Origin: Phyllobacterium lublinensis
GTDB lineage: Bacteria > Pseudomonadota > Alphaproteobacteria > Rhizobiales > Rhizobiaceae
Length of the DNA stretch: 64,000 nucleotides
NCBI RefSeq assembly: GCF_020164435.1
Contig: NZ_JAIUDQ010000021.1
Location: 19,944 to 83,943, forward strand
Reading direction: 5' to 3'
Made by a program: the position numbers and the translations under genes. Position 1 is the stretch's first letter. Every line of letters starts with the position of its first letter. The notes under the pieces are model-generated. The model made no database searches. It had not been told where the DNA came from and saw nothing but the letters and a program-made list of their open reading frames with translations. Positions 44,454 to 52,496 of this stretch are shown here, in pieces.

Positions 44454-46073
44454 ATGAAAAAATGGGACGCCATCGTCATCGGTGCCGGGCACAATGGGCT
44501 TGTCAATGCGTGCTATCTCCAGCGTGCAGGCCTCGATGTGCTCGTCCTGGAGAAGAATGAGTGGATCGGCGGTGCCGCCACCAGCCGGTCACTGACTCCC
44601 GGCTTCCTCTATTCGAACTGTTCCTACGTGTGCTCGCTGTTCCGGCCGGAAATCATGCGCGACCTCGAGCTGCCGCGTTTCGGTCTGCAGGTCATTTCCT
44701 ATGAGGGGGGCGCTGTTTTCACCCAGGATGGCGACTACCTCGCCAACTACCGCGATCATGATGCCCACCGACGGGAGTTTGCACGGTTTTCGCCGCGCGA
44801 CGCCGAAGCCTATGATCGCTATGCCCGTGACGTGACGCGCCAATGCCGGTTCATCCAGCCGCTGCTGATGCGGACCGCAGCCGATCCGACCAGCTTCCGC
44901 CCGCGCGACATTTCCGAACTGATGTATCTCGGCAAGAAATTCGCCGGGCTCGGCGCGACCGAAATGGCCGACACGCTGCGGTTCTGGACGATGTCGATCT
45001 CGGATTTTCTCGACGAGTATTTCGAGACCGACGTGATAAAGGCCAATTTCGCGCTTTCGGGCATCATCGGCACGGCGCTTGGCCCCATGTCACCCGGAAC
45101 AGCCTACGTGCTGCTCCATCATTACATGGGTGAAGTGGACGGCTCGGTCGGCGCCTGGGGTTATGCCCGCGGCGGCATGGGAGCGGTGACGAAGGCGCTC
45201 GCAGCGTCCTTCGAGGCATCGGGGGGAACCATACGGACAGGCGCCGAAGTCGATCATGTCCTGATCAGGAACGGCCGTGCGGAGGGTGCCGTACTGGCGG
45301 GCGGCGAGGAAATCTACGGCAAGCTTGTCATTTCGAACGCCGATGTGAAGCGGACCTTCCTCAAGCTGGTCGAAGCAAAGGAACTTCCCGATATTTTCCT
45401 GCGCCGGGTGAAGAATTTCAAGATGCGGGGCTCCTCGGGCAAGGTCAACATCGCGCTGGATTCCATGCCCGAGTTTCCGGCGTTGCCGAAGGATTCTCCG
45501 GTTTATCGCGGCGACATGCATTTCACCGACAGCGTCGAGCGGATGGAGCGCGGCTATGACGACTGGAAGGCCGGGCGCTGGTCAGCGGATCCCTTCCTCG
45601 ACATGGTGATTCCAACGACGCTTGATCCGACGATGGCCCCGCCGGGCAAGCACTTCATGAGCTGCTTCGTGCAATATTGTCCGCCCAAGGTGGAGGGCCG
45701 CGAGTGGACCGACGCCGACCGCGATGCCTTCGGCGAAACGGTGATATCGCAGATTGCCGACTATTCGCCCGGCTTCCGCGATCGCATCGTGCACATGGAG
45801 GTGCGTACGCCGCGCGAACTCGAAGCGGAAGTCGGCCTGACGGAAGGCAATATCTTCCAGGGCGAGCTGACGTTCGACCAACTGTTGTTCAACCGGCCCG
45901 TGCCCGGATATGCGCAATACCGCTCCCCGGTCGGGGGCCTCTACATGTGCGGATCGTCGACCCATCCAGGCGGCGGGGTCATGGGTGCGCCGGGTCGCAA
46001 CGCCGCAGCCGAAATCCTGCGCGATCTGTCGCGCGGCACCAAACATATGAGTCCTGCCCATGATGTTATTTGA
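44454..46073 (+). CDS. CrtI/phytoene dehydrogenase-type FAD oxidoreductase 1
   Basis: This 539-residue FAD/NAD-dependent oxidoreductase has the FAD motif AIVIGAGHNGLVNACYLQRAGLDVLVLEKN, GGAATSRSLTPGF and the C-terminal signature GLYMCGSSTHPGGGVMGAPGRNAAAE. Despite the carotenoid-enzyme label, no carotenoid genes are nearby; in this operon it more likely oxidises an amine or its product. ATG 44454 puts the GxGxxG motif near the N-terminus. An upstream in-frame ATG at 44310 would add 48 residues without homology. It overlaps the next, homologous gene by 14 bases. Confidence 0.88.
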   Translation: MKKWDAIVIGAGHNGLVNACYLQRAGLDVLVLEKNEWIGGAATSRSLTPGFLYSNCSYVCSLFRPEIMRDLELPRFGLQVISYEGGAVFTQDGDYLANYRDHDAHRREFARFSPRDAEAYDRYARDVTRQCRFIQPLLMRTAADPTSFRPRDISELMYLGKKFAGLGATEMADTLRFWTMSISDFLDEYFETDVIKANFALSGIIGTALGPMSPGTAYVLLHHYMGEVDGSVGAWGYARGGMGAVTKALAASFEASGGTIRTGAEVDHVLIRNGRAEGAVLAGGEEIYGKLVISNADVKRTFLKLVEAKELPDIFLRRVKNFKMRGSSGKVNIALDSMPEFPALPKDSPVYRGDMHFTDSVERMERGYDDWKAGRWSADPFLDMVIPTTLDPTMAPPGKHFMSCFVQYCPPKVEGREWTDADRDAFGETVISQIADYSPGFRDRIVHMEVRTPRELEAEVGLTEGNIFQGELTFDQLLFNRPVPGYAQYRSPVGGLYMCGSSTHPGGGVMGAPGRNAAAEILRDLSRGTKHMSPAHDVI

Positions 46074-47622
46074 TGTAATCGTCATCGGCGGCGGCCACAA
46101 TGGCCTCGTCGCTGCAGCAACGCTGGCAAAGAGCGGTCGTAAGGTCGTCGTGCTTGAAGCAGACAGCACCCTGGGGGGAGCGGCGCGTACGGGAGAGTTC
46201 GCGCCGGGTTTTCGCGTCTCTGCGGTTGCCCATCTCTTGAACCGTCTTCACCCCGAAGTCATCCGGACGCTCGAGCTGGAGAGGCACGGTCTCTCGTTCG
46301 ACCCGGCCAGCTTCCTGCCCAGCATCGCACTCTCTTCGGATGGAGCACCCCTGACCCTCAACGGGGCCTATGGGGAAAGCCTTGCCGGCGCCTCGCCTTC
46401 GGAGCAGGCCGCCTGGAAGGAATTGCGCGCCCAGCTCTTTCGCTATGCGGGTATCCTGAAACCGCTTCTGGCGCGCCGCCCGCCGGATCTGGAGGGAATG
46501 TCCTTCAAGGAGACCGCGACTCTGGCGATGACAGGCGTGTCGCTGCGCCGGTTGGGCAAGGAAGACATGCGCGATTTTCTGCGCATGCTGCTGATGAATG
46601 TTGCGGACGTCCTCGACGAGCATCTTGAGGATGACCGGCTGAAGGGGTTGATCGCCTTTGATGCAACGCTCGGGAGTCACCTGGGGCCGCGTTCGCCGAC
46701 ATCCCTGCTCGGGCTTTATTACCGGCTGGCGGGAGAAATCGGGGGCACGCCCGGGGCGCAAGTCATTCCGGTCGGCGGTGCAGGCGCTGTGGTAAGCGCC
46801 ATTCAGACCGCCGCAGGCAATGCGGGCGTAAAGATTCGACCGAACGCGCAGGTGGCGAAAATCATCGTGGAAAACGGACGGGCGGTCGGTGCCGTCCTCG
46901 CCGATGGCGAGGAGATAAGGGCCAAGACGGTAGTATCCGCGATCAGTCCGCGCACCACTTTCCTCGATCTCGTCGGAACCCGCGAGATCGATACGGGTTT
47001 CGTGCGCCGCGTGAGCAATATCCGTACCGGCGGCAATGCGGCCAAGCTGCATCTGGCGCTGGACGGCCTGCCGCAATTTCCGGGCGTGGACGAGGCGATG
47101 TTGCGCGGGCGGCTGGTCATCGCGCCATCTGCCGATCACGTGGAACGCTCGTTCAATCCGGCAAAATATGGCGAGTTTTCGCCCGAGCCGGTGATGGAAA
47201 TCACGCTGCCCAGCCTGACCGATCCTTCCCTGGCTCCGCCGGGCACGTGCACCCTGTCGGCTGTCGTGCAATATGCGCCCTATGCGTTGAAGGGGGGATG
47301 GACCCACGGGAAGCCAAAATTTCTCGAGGCAATACTGGCACAGCTGGAAGTCCATGCCCCCGGCATCAGCAAGCTGATCCGCCATGCCGAGCTCTTGACC
47401 CCGCTTGATATCGAACAGCGCTATCGCATGCCCGGGGGGCACTGGCACCATGGCGAGTTGCAGGCCGACCAGATGCTGATGTCGCGTCCGGTGTTCGGAG
47501 CCGCAAACTACGACACACCGATTGACGGGCTCTATCTGGCCGGAGCAGGGTCGCATCCCGGTGGCGGTGTATCCGGTGTTCCGGGCCTGAATGCCGCCCG
47601 CCGAATTATCGCAAGGACTTGA
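46060..47622 (+). CDS. CrtI/phytoene dehydrogenase-type FAD oxidoreductase 2
   Basis: This second FAD oxidoreductase (520 residues) is homologous to the preceding gene. It has VIVIGGGHNGLVAAATLAKSGRKVVVLEAD, GGAARTGEFAPGFRVS and the C-terminal GLYLAGAGSHPGGGVSGVPGLNAA. The two differ clearly in sequence, so this is an old duplication or two recruited enzymes, possibly acting as a heterodimer. It overlaps the upstream gene and ends two bases before the next ATG. Confidence 0.88.
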   Translation: MMLFDVIVIGGGHNGLVAAATLAKSGRKVVVLEADSTLGGAARTGEFAPGFRVSAVAHLLNRLHPEVIRTLELERHGLSFDPASFLPSIALSSDGAPLTLNGAYGESLAGASPSEQAAWKELRAQLFRYAGILKPLLARRPPDLEGMSFKETATLAMTGVSLRRLGKEDMRDFLRMLLMNVADVLDEHLEDDRLKGLIAFDATLGSHLGPRSPTSLLGLYYRLAGEIGGTPGAQVIPVGGAGAVVSAIQTAAGNAGVKIRPNAQVAKIIVENGRAVGAVLADGEEIRAKTVVSAISPRTTFLDLVGTREIDTGFVRRVSNIRTGGNAAKLHLALDGLPQFPGVDEAMLRGRLVIAPSADHVERSFNPAKYGEFSPEPVMEITLPSLTDPSLAPPGTCTLSAVVQYAPYALKGGWTHGKPKFLEAILAQLEVHAPGISKLIRHAELLTPLDIEQRYRMPGGHWHHGELQADQMLMSRPVFGAANYDTPIDGLYLAGAGSHPGGGVSGVPGLNAARRIIART

Positions 47623-47624
47623 AC

Positions 47625-48860
47625 ATGAAGCACAGCGATCCCAACAAGCTTGTTTCGGTACGTGCCGGTCAGCAGGGTCATTTCCGTACGCTACGCAACT
47701 CCACTCCATTCCAGGCGCGGATCGATGCTTTGATGCGCACCGACGAATGGTATACGTGGGCCGGCTGCAAGGCTCCCTCGTCGATCTGGGATGAGGAGCT
47801 GGAATATTTCGCCATCCGCAGCCAGGCGGCATTGTTCGACATCTCGCCGATGATCAAATATCACATCGAAGGCAAGGAGGCCGAGGCCTTCCTGAACCGT
47901 GTGACGCTGCGCAACGTGGCAAAGTTGAAACCCGGCCGGGTCCACTACACGGCCTGGTGCAATGATGAAGGCCACGTCCTCGACGACGGCACCCTGTTCC
48001 GGCTGAGCAGAGAAAGGTTCCGGCTGTGTTGCCAAGAACGGCACCTGCCATGGCTCCTCGACAGCGCAATCGGGTTCGACGTGACCGTGACCGAAGAAAC
48101 CGAGGCGATTGCCGGGCTGGCGCTGCAGGGCCCCACATCGTTCGCGGTCCTGCGCGATGCAGGCTTCGAAGGTGTCGATCAGCTGAAGGTCTTTGACCTT
48201 GCAGGCTTTCCGCATGAAGGCGGCTCCGTTACCATTTCGCGCACCGGCTTTACCGGTGACCTCGGCTACGAACTGTTCGTCGATCGCAAGCTGGCCCTCA
48301 GCCTGTGGGACCGGCTGTGGCGCGCCGGCGAGCCGCGGGGCCTGCGGGCGATCGGCTATGCAGCACTCAACCGCGCCAGGCTGGAAGCGGGGCTCATTGT
48401 CGCCAATGCGGACTTCGTGACCGCCGAACACGCCATCCGCGCCGACCGGGTTCGCATGCCCGACGAAATCGGTCTCGGCTTCATGGTCGATCTGGAAAAG
48501 CCCCATTTCAACGGCCGGCGCGCGATCCAGCTCGCCCGCACGCGAGGCACGATGCGGCACATTCTGGTCGGCCTCGAAATTGAGGGCAATATACCCGCCG
48601 AACATGCTATTGTGTACCATCGGGGCAAGCGGGAGGTTGGCCTGGTCAGCGCCGCGATCTGGTCGCCCATGGCGAAACGGAACATTGCACTTGCCAGCCT
48701 CGAACGGCCCTACGGAGATACCATAACGGGTGACTTATGGGTGGAAATCTACGCCATGCGCGAGCTTCGATATCAGAAACTCATGAAGCGGGCCAAGGTT
48801 GTACCAAGACCCTTCATCAAACTGGAGCGACGCACGGTGAGTCCTCCAGCGGATTTCTGA
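47625..48860 (+). CDS. Stand-alone GcvT-like aminomethyltransferase family protein
   Basis: This 411-residue protein has the folate-binding GcvT fold: YFAIRSQAALFDISPMIKYHIEGKEAEAFLNRVTLRNV, GRVHYTAWCNDEGHVLDDGTLFRL, ALQGPTSFAVL, SRTGFTGDLGYELFVD and a C-terminal beta-barrel domain. No glycine cleavage genes (gcvH, gcvP) are close, so it likely transfers a one-carbon unit from a methylated substrate to tetrahydrofolate, as in dimethylglycine or LigM-type demethylases; this is inference. AAGGA lies upstream of ATG 47625. Confidence 0.9.
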   Translation: MKHSDPNKLVSVRAGQQGHFRTLRNSTPFQARIDALMRTDEWYTWAGCKAPSSIWDEELEYFAIRSQAALFDISPMIKYHIEGKEAEAFLNRVTLRNVAKLKPGRVHYTAWCNDEGHVLDDGTLFRLSRERFRLCCQERHLPWLLDSAIGFDVTVTEETEAIAGLALQGPTSFAVLRDAGFEGVDQLKVFDLAGFPHEGGSVTISRTGFTGDLGYELFVDRKLALSLWDRLWRAGEPRGLRAIGYAALNRARLEAGLIVANADFVTAEHAIRADRVRMPDEIGLGFMVDLEKPHFNGRRAIQLARTRGTMRHILVGLEIEGNIPAEHAIVYHRGKREVGLVSAAIWSPMAKRNIALASLERPYGDTITGDLWVEIYAMRELRYQKLMKRAKVVPRPFIKLERRTVSPPADF

Positions 48861-48861
48861 C

Positions 48862-49122
48862 ATGTCAGGTTCAGACAAGGAACTCGATGAACAATGGCTG
48901 CTGATCAACACGCCTCTGGGACAGGAATGGTCGGGCCGCGCGCGCTACGCCGCCGCAATGTATTTCAACATACGAGGCGAGATGAGTGCAGAAGCGCTTG
49001 AGATCTACCGCATTTGTTCAAGAATGGATTGGGAAGACCCGCTGGCTATTCTCAAATCACATAATATCGGCAATGATTGGCTGGCACGGATCGATCGTCA
49101 TCAACGTGGGGAACAACAATGA
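48862..49122 (+). CDS. 86-residue protein of unknown function coupled to porin
   Basis: This small soluble protein starts one base after the GcvT-like stop and overlaps the porin start (ATGA). It is acidic with a Trp-rich middle (DEQWLLINTPLGQEWSGRARYAAAMYFN) and two predicted helices, SAEALEIYRICSRMDW and PLAILKSHNIGNDWLARIDRH. I do not recognise a family. Its position as fourth gene of the inferred amine catabolic operon suggests an accessory subunit or cofactor-related role. Confidence 0.7.
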   Translation: MSGSDKELDEQWLLINTPLGQEWSGRARYAAAMYFNIRGEMSAEALEIYRICSRMDWEDPLAILKSHNIGNDWLARIDRHQRGEQQ

Positions 49123-50234
49123 GAATTAAAACTCTTCTTATCGGGTCCGCTGCTGCCATCGTTGCAGCAACCGGCGCACGCGCTGCAGACGCAGTCGTCG
49201 TGGCCGAGCCGGAGCCGGTCGAGTATGTGCGGGTCTGCGACGCCTACGGGACAGGCTTCTTCTATATTCCGGGCACCGAGACATGCCTCAAGATCGACGG
49301 GTATGTGCGCTATGATGCAGCTGCCGGTGACGATCCCTATGATGGTACCAATGTCGGCGCCAACGACAACGAGACCTGGTACAAGCTCACGCGCGGCGAG
49401 ATCCGGTTCGACGCCAGGTCAGAGTCCGAGCTTGGCACGCTGCGCTCCTATTTCGAGACACGGGTCGAGTTCGACAATGGCGAGACGACCGGCGGATCGA
49501 TCCCGCAGGCCTTCATCGAGCTCGGCGGCTTCCGGATCGGCGTGGCCGACGAACTGTTCGGATCCTATGTCGGATATGCCGGCAACATGATCAACGACGA
49601 CGTGATCAATTACCAGTCCGGCAAGAGCAACCAGGTGAGCTATACCTTTGCCGGCGGCAATGGCTTTTCCGCGATGATCGGTGCCGAACAGGGTGAGAAC
49701 GACGTCACCACCCTTGGCGGCCAGTACATCATCGAAGATTACATGCCGCACATACTTGCCGGCGCAAAATACGAACAGGATTGGGGCGGCATTTCCGGCG
49801 TCGTCGGCTACGATTCCAATGTCGAGGAATTTGGCGGCAAGCTGCGTCTGGACATCACGTTCAACGAGACGTTCTCCGCATTCCTCATGGGCGGCTATCA
49901 GTCGGGTTATGACAACAGTTTCGACCCGGCCACTGGCGACGTCGACCAATTCAACCGGAACTGGTTCGGCACCTGGGAGGGTGATTGGGCCGCCTGGGGT
50001 GGCTTCACGGCGAAGGTTTCCGAAAAGGCGTCGATCAACGGCCAGGCCGCATGGGAAGACGAAGGGACCTACGCGCTGGGCCTCAACATCGAATATGAGA
50101 TGGTTCCGGGTTTCGTGATCACGCCTGAAATCAACTACACGAATTTCGATGGCGCGCGCCGGGCCTATTCCGAGGCCAATGGCGGCGGCGAGGATGCGTT
50201 TGGCGGCACCATCCGCTTCCAGCGCAATTTCTGA
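49119..50234 (+). CDS. Outer membrane porin, Porin_2 family
   Basis: This 371-residue outer-membrane porin has a signal peptide (MRIKTLLIGSAAAIVAATGARAADA) and the Rhizobiales Porin_2 features VRVCDAYGTGFFYIPGTETCLKIDGYVRYD (two cysteines), then alternating amphipathic strands ending in GTIRFQRNF with terminal Phe. It is similar in type to Brucella Omp2b and rhizobial RopA. It is translationally coupled to the 86-residue gene with GGGG upstream. This is unusual, since porins are normally monocistronic; it suggests a dedicated entry route for the operon's substrate. Confidence 0.93.
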   Translation: MRIKTLLIGSAAAIVAATGARAADAVVVAEPEPVEYVRVCDAYGTGFFYIPGTETCLKIDGYVRYDAAAGDDPYDGTNVGANDNETWYKLTRGEIRFDARSESELGTLRSYFETRVEFDNGETTGGSIPQAFIELGGFRIGVADELFGSYVGYAGNMINDDVINYQSGKSNQVSYTFAGGNGFSAMIGAEQGENDVTTLGGQYIIEDYMPHILAGAKYEQDWGGISGVVGYDSNVEEFGGKLRLDITFNETFSAFLMGGYQSGYDNSFDPATGDVDQFNRNWFGTWEGDWAAWGGFTAKVSEKASINGQAAWEDEGTYALGLNIEYEMVPGFVITPEINYTNFDGARRAYSEANGGGEDAFGGTIRFQRNF

Positions 50235-50245
50235 CGGCGGCAGTT

Positions 50246-50268
50246 GCGGTTTCCGTTGCGGGAACCGC
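50246..50268 (+). terminator. Hairpin after porin gene
   Basis: GCGGTTTCC and GGGAACCGC form a 9-bp stem with one mismatch and a 5-base loop, 12 bases after the porin stop. It is weak in following T residues, so it may act as a 3'-end hairpin. Confidence 0.45.
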
Positions 50269-50289
50269 ATCGCTTCTGCCCGCACGACT

Positions 50290-50310
50290 GGCAGGGCTAT
50301 CGGCCCTGCC
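50290..50310. terminator. Hairpin between convergent porin and frcK-like genes
   Basis: GGCAGGGC and GCCCTGCC form a perfect 8-bp stem with a 5-base loop, ending immediately next to the FrcK-like gene's stop codon. It could terminate both convergent transcripts. Confidence 0.5.
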
Positions 50311-50937
50311 TCAATTCCTCACGGTATAATCGGCGTCCCTCGACTCTTCCAGAATGAGTTCCGCATTGGGCATGTCATTTGACAAGGCGCGCGCCTGGGC
50401 GGAGCCGACATTATAGCCATGCGTGAGCCAGCGATGGACAAGCCGGTTCTCGAGTTCGAGCCGGTCCACTTCCAGGAAGATCGTCACGTCGAAAAGCGGT
50501 GCCAGACGGTCCCAGGGCTGCTGGTTGAGCAGCAAATAGTTGCCCTCGACAAGGAGGATACGCTGGTCGGCCTTCACAATGCCGGCCCCTGCCCTCGCCA
50601 GGTCGAGCTTGCGGTCGAACAGCGGGATGACGACATCTTCGCGGGTTTCGCGCAATCGCCTCAGGAGAACCTCGAAGCCGGCGCAGTCGAAGGTCGGCGG
50701 CGAGCCCTTGCGTTTGCGCAGGTCCATGGCATCGAGAATGGCATTGTCGAGATGAAATCCATCCATGGGCACGACGGCTGCCGCCGCCTCTGACTGCATG
50801 TTGATGGCCGCGCACAATGAGGCCGCCGCGGTGGATTTGCCGGCTCCCGGAGGTCCGGCAATTGCCACGATCAGACGCGGCATGCCTGCCGCACGCGACA
50901 GGAGTTCCGGAACCAGGTCTTCGAGGGTGGTCAGCAT
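50311..50937 (-). CDS. frcK: FrcK-like P-loop kinase (uridine kinase family)
   Basis: This 208-residue P-loop protein is related to uridine and pantothenate kinases. It has Walker A GPPGAGKST near residue 29, PMDGFHLDNAIL, the LVEGNYLLLNQQPWDRL motif and a lid region. It matches the kinase-like FrcK encoded with the fructose/mannose/ribose frc ABC genes of Sinorhizobium, whose substrate is not settled. ATG 50937 is chosen; the frame upstream overlaps the isomerase-like gene. It is last in the frcB-frcC-frcA-isomerase-frcK order. Confidence 0.8.
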   Translation of the reverse strand: MLTTLEDLVPELLSRAAGMPRLIVAIAGPPGAGKSTAAASLCAAINMQSEAAAAVVPMDGFHLDNAILDAMDLRKRKGSPPTFDCAGFEVLLRRLRETREDVVIPLFDRKLDLARAGAGIVKADQRILLVEGNYLLLNQQPWDRLAPLFDVTIFLEVDRLELENRLVHRWLTHGYNVGSAQARALSNDMPNAELILEESRDADYTVRN

Positions 50938-51001
50938 GGTTGTGTACTCAGGGAAGCGGCGGTTGTTACTCCCCCATAAAGGGGGAGACAAGCTCAATGG
51001 G

Positions 51002-51691
51002 TCACGCCAGCCACTTGTCGTAGTCGGATACGAGCAGGTGCAGCGGTGCCTCATCCTCGTCGATCGAGGAAAAACGGCCGATCGGCTCGCGGAAGATGTT
51101 GTCGGTGAGATCGTCGTTGACAGTCGAGACCTCGCCGATCAGCACATCGCCGCCCTCGCCCCAGAATGCATGCCAGTTGCCGGGAAGCAGCGTGACGCTC
51201 TCGCCCGGCTGCAGTTTGAGCAAGCCCCCGGCCTTCTGGCGCACGATGCGGCCATCCGTTGCGACTTCGACATCGGTCTTCTCGTCAACGCTGCCGTCGG
51301 GATTGGAGTTGAAGAGCTCCAGCACCAGCGTGCCGCCGCCGCGGTTGATGATGTCTTCCGCCTTGACGATGTGGCGATGCATCGGCGAAAGCTGCTTCTC
51401 GCGCGAGATCATGATCTTTTCGGCATAGAGCATGCCGCCGCCCTTCTTCAGGTCTTCCTGGTTGCCGTTGCGGGTCGTGAAGAGGAAGAGCCCAAGTTCG
51501 TCGAACTTGCCCTGGCCGTAATCGGTGATGTCCCAACCGAGCCGAGCCTGGAGAATTGCCTTGGAATCGCTCTGTGTGCGGGCTTTCAGCTCTTCCGGAG
51601 ACCAGTAGGCGAAGGGCGGCATGACATAACCGAACGACCGGATGAACTTGTCGCTTTCCCGGATGATTTCATTGACCTCAGATCGTTTCAT
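51002..51691 (-). CDS. D-lyxose/mannose isomerase family cupin protein
   Basis: This 229-residue cupin resembles D-lyxose ketol-isomerase: GYVMPPFAYWSPEELKAR, YAEKIMISREKQLSPMHRHIVKAEDIINRGGG (metal-binding His and Glu), LPGNWHAFWGEGGDVLIGEVSTVNDD (distal His). It would interconvert lyxose/xylulose or mannose/fructose, fitting a fructose/mannose importer operon. The segment REKQLSPMHRH places two His and one Glu in a typical metal site. The gap to frcA upstream is 25 bases. Confidence 0.85.
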   Translation of the reverse strand: MKRSEVNEIIRESDKFIRSFGYVMPPFAYWSPEELKARTQSDSKAILQARLGWDITDYGQGKFDELGLFLFTTRNGNQEDLKKGGGMLYAEKIMISREKQLSPMHRHIVKAEDIINRGGGTLVLELFNSNPDGSVDEKTDVEVATDGRIVRQKAGGLLKLQPGESVTLLPGNWHAFWGEGGDVLIGEVSTVNDDLTDNIFREPIGRFSSIDEDEAPLHLLVSDYDKWLA

Positions 51692-51716
51692 TTCTCAATA
51701 TTTTCCTTGTAAGTCT

Positions 51717-52496
51717 TTATGCAATGGACTGTGCCGGCGGTGTCTTGGCGCCGGTCATGAAGGCGACGGCGTCCGACATCGTGTACTCCGTCGGGTTGAT
51801 GACCGTAAGGCGCTTTCCGAGGCGATGGATGTGGATGCGGTCAGCCACCTCGAAGACATGTGGCATATTGTGCGAGATGAGCACAATCGGCAGGCCGCGT
51901 TTCTTCACATCCTGGATCAGCTCGAGGACGCGCCGGGATTCCTTCACGCCGAGTGCTGCCGTCGGCTCGTCCATGATGACGACCTTTGAGCCGAAGGCGG
52001 CAGCCCGTGCCACCGCCACGCCCTGGCGCTGGCCACCGGAGAGGGTTTCAACGGCCTGACCGATATTCTGGATGGTCATCAGGCCAAGCTCGGTAAGCTT
52101 GTCGCGGGCCCGCTTCTCCATCGCCTTGCGGTCGAGCATGCGGAACCAGCTGCCCATGACGCCGGGCTTGCGGATCTCGCGGCCGAGAAACATGTTGTCG
52201 GCGATGGACAATGCAGGCGACAGGGCGAGCGTCTGGTAGACGGTCTCGATGCCTGCATCACGCGCTTCCATGGGCGAGCGGAAGTGGATCGGCTTGCCCT
52301 CCAGCGTCATCTCGCCGTCATCGGGATGGATGGCACCGGAAATCGCCTTGATGAGCGATGACTTGCCGGCGCCATTGTCGCCGATGACGGCCAGCACTTC
52401 GCCAGGGTACAGATCGAAATCCGCGTGATCGAGGGCGGTGACGCGGCCATAGCGCTTGACCAGACCGCGTGCGGTAAGAATGGGTTCCCTTGACAT
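51717..52496 (-). CDS. frcA: Sugar ABC importer ATP-binding protein FrcA
   Basis: This 259-residue ATPase has Walker A GDNGAGKSS, TVYQTLALSPALSIADNMFLGRE, signature LSGGQRQGVAVARAAAF (RQG instead of RQR, as in this family) and Walker B VVIMDEPTAALG. It is a single-domain ATPase as in FrcA, unlike the fused RbsA type. ATG 52496 overlaps the permease stop by one base (TGATG). The operon encodes a fructose/mannose/ribose-type importer by homology. Confidence 0.88.
   Translation of the reverse strand: MSREPILTARGLVKRYGRVTALDHADFDLYPGEVLAVIGDNGAGKSSLIKAISGAIHPDDGEMTLEGKPIHFRSPMEARDAGIETVYQTLALSPALSIADNMFLGREIRKPGVMGSWFRMLDRKAMEKRARDKLTELGLMTIQNIGQAVETLSGGQRQGVAVARAAAFGSKVVIMDEPTAALGVKESRRVLELIQDVKKRGLPIVLISHNMPHVFEVADRIHIHRLGKRLTVINPTEYTMSDAVAFMTGAKTPPAQSIA

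Noticed and set aside
46066..47832. A 588-residue minus-strand frame over the second FAD oxidoreductase.
   Set aside because: The plus-strand frame has complete FAD motifs and operon overlaps; the antisense product is Arg/His-rich and low in family features.
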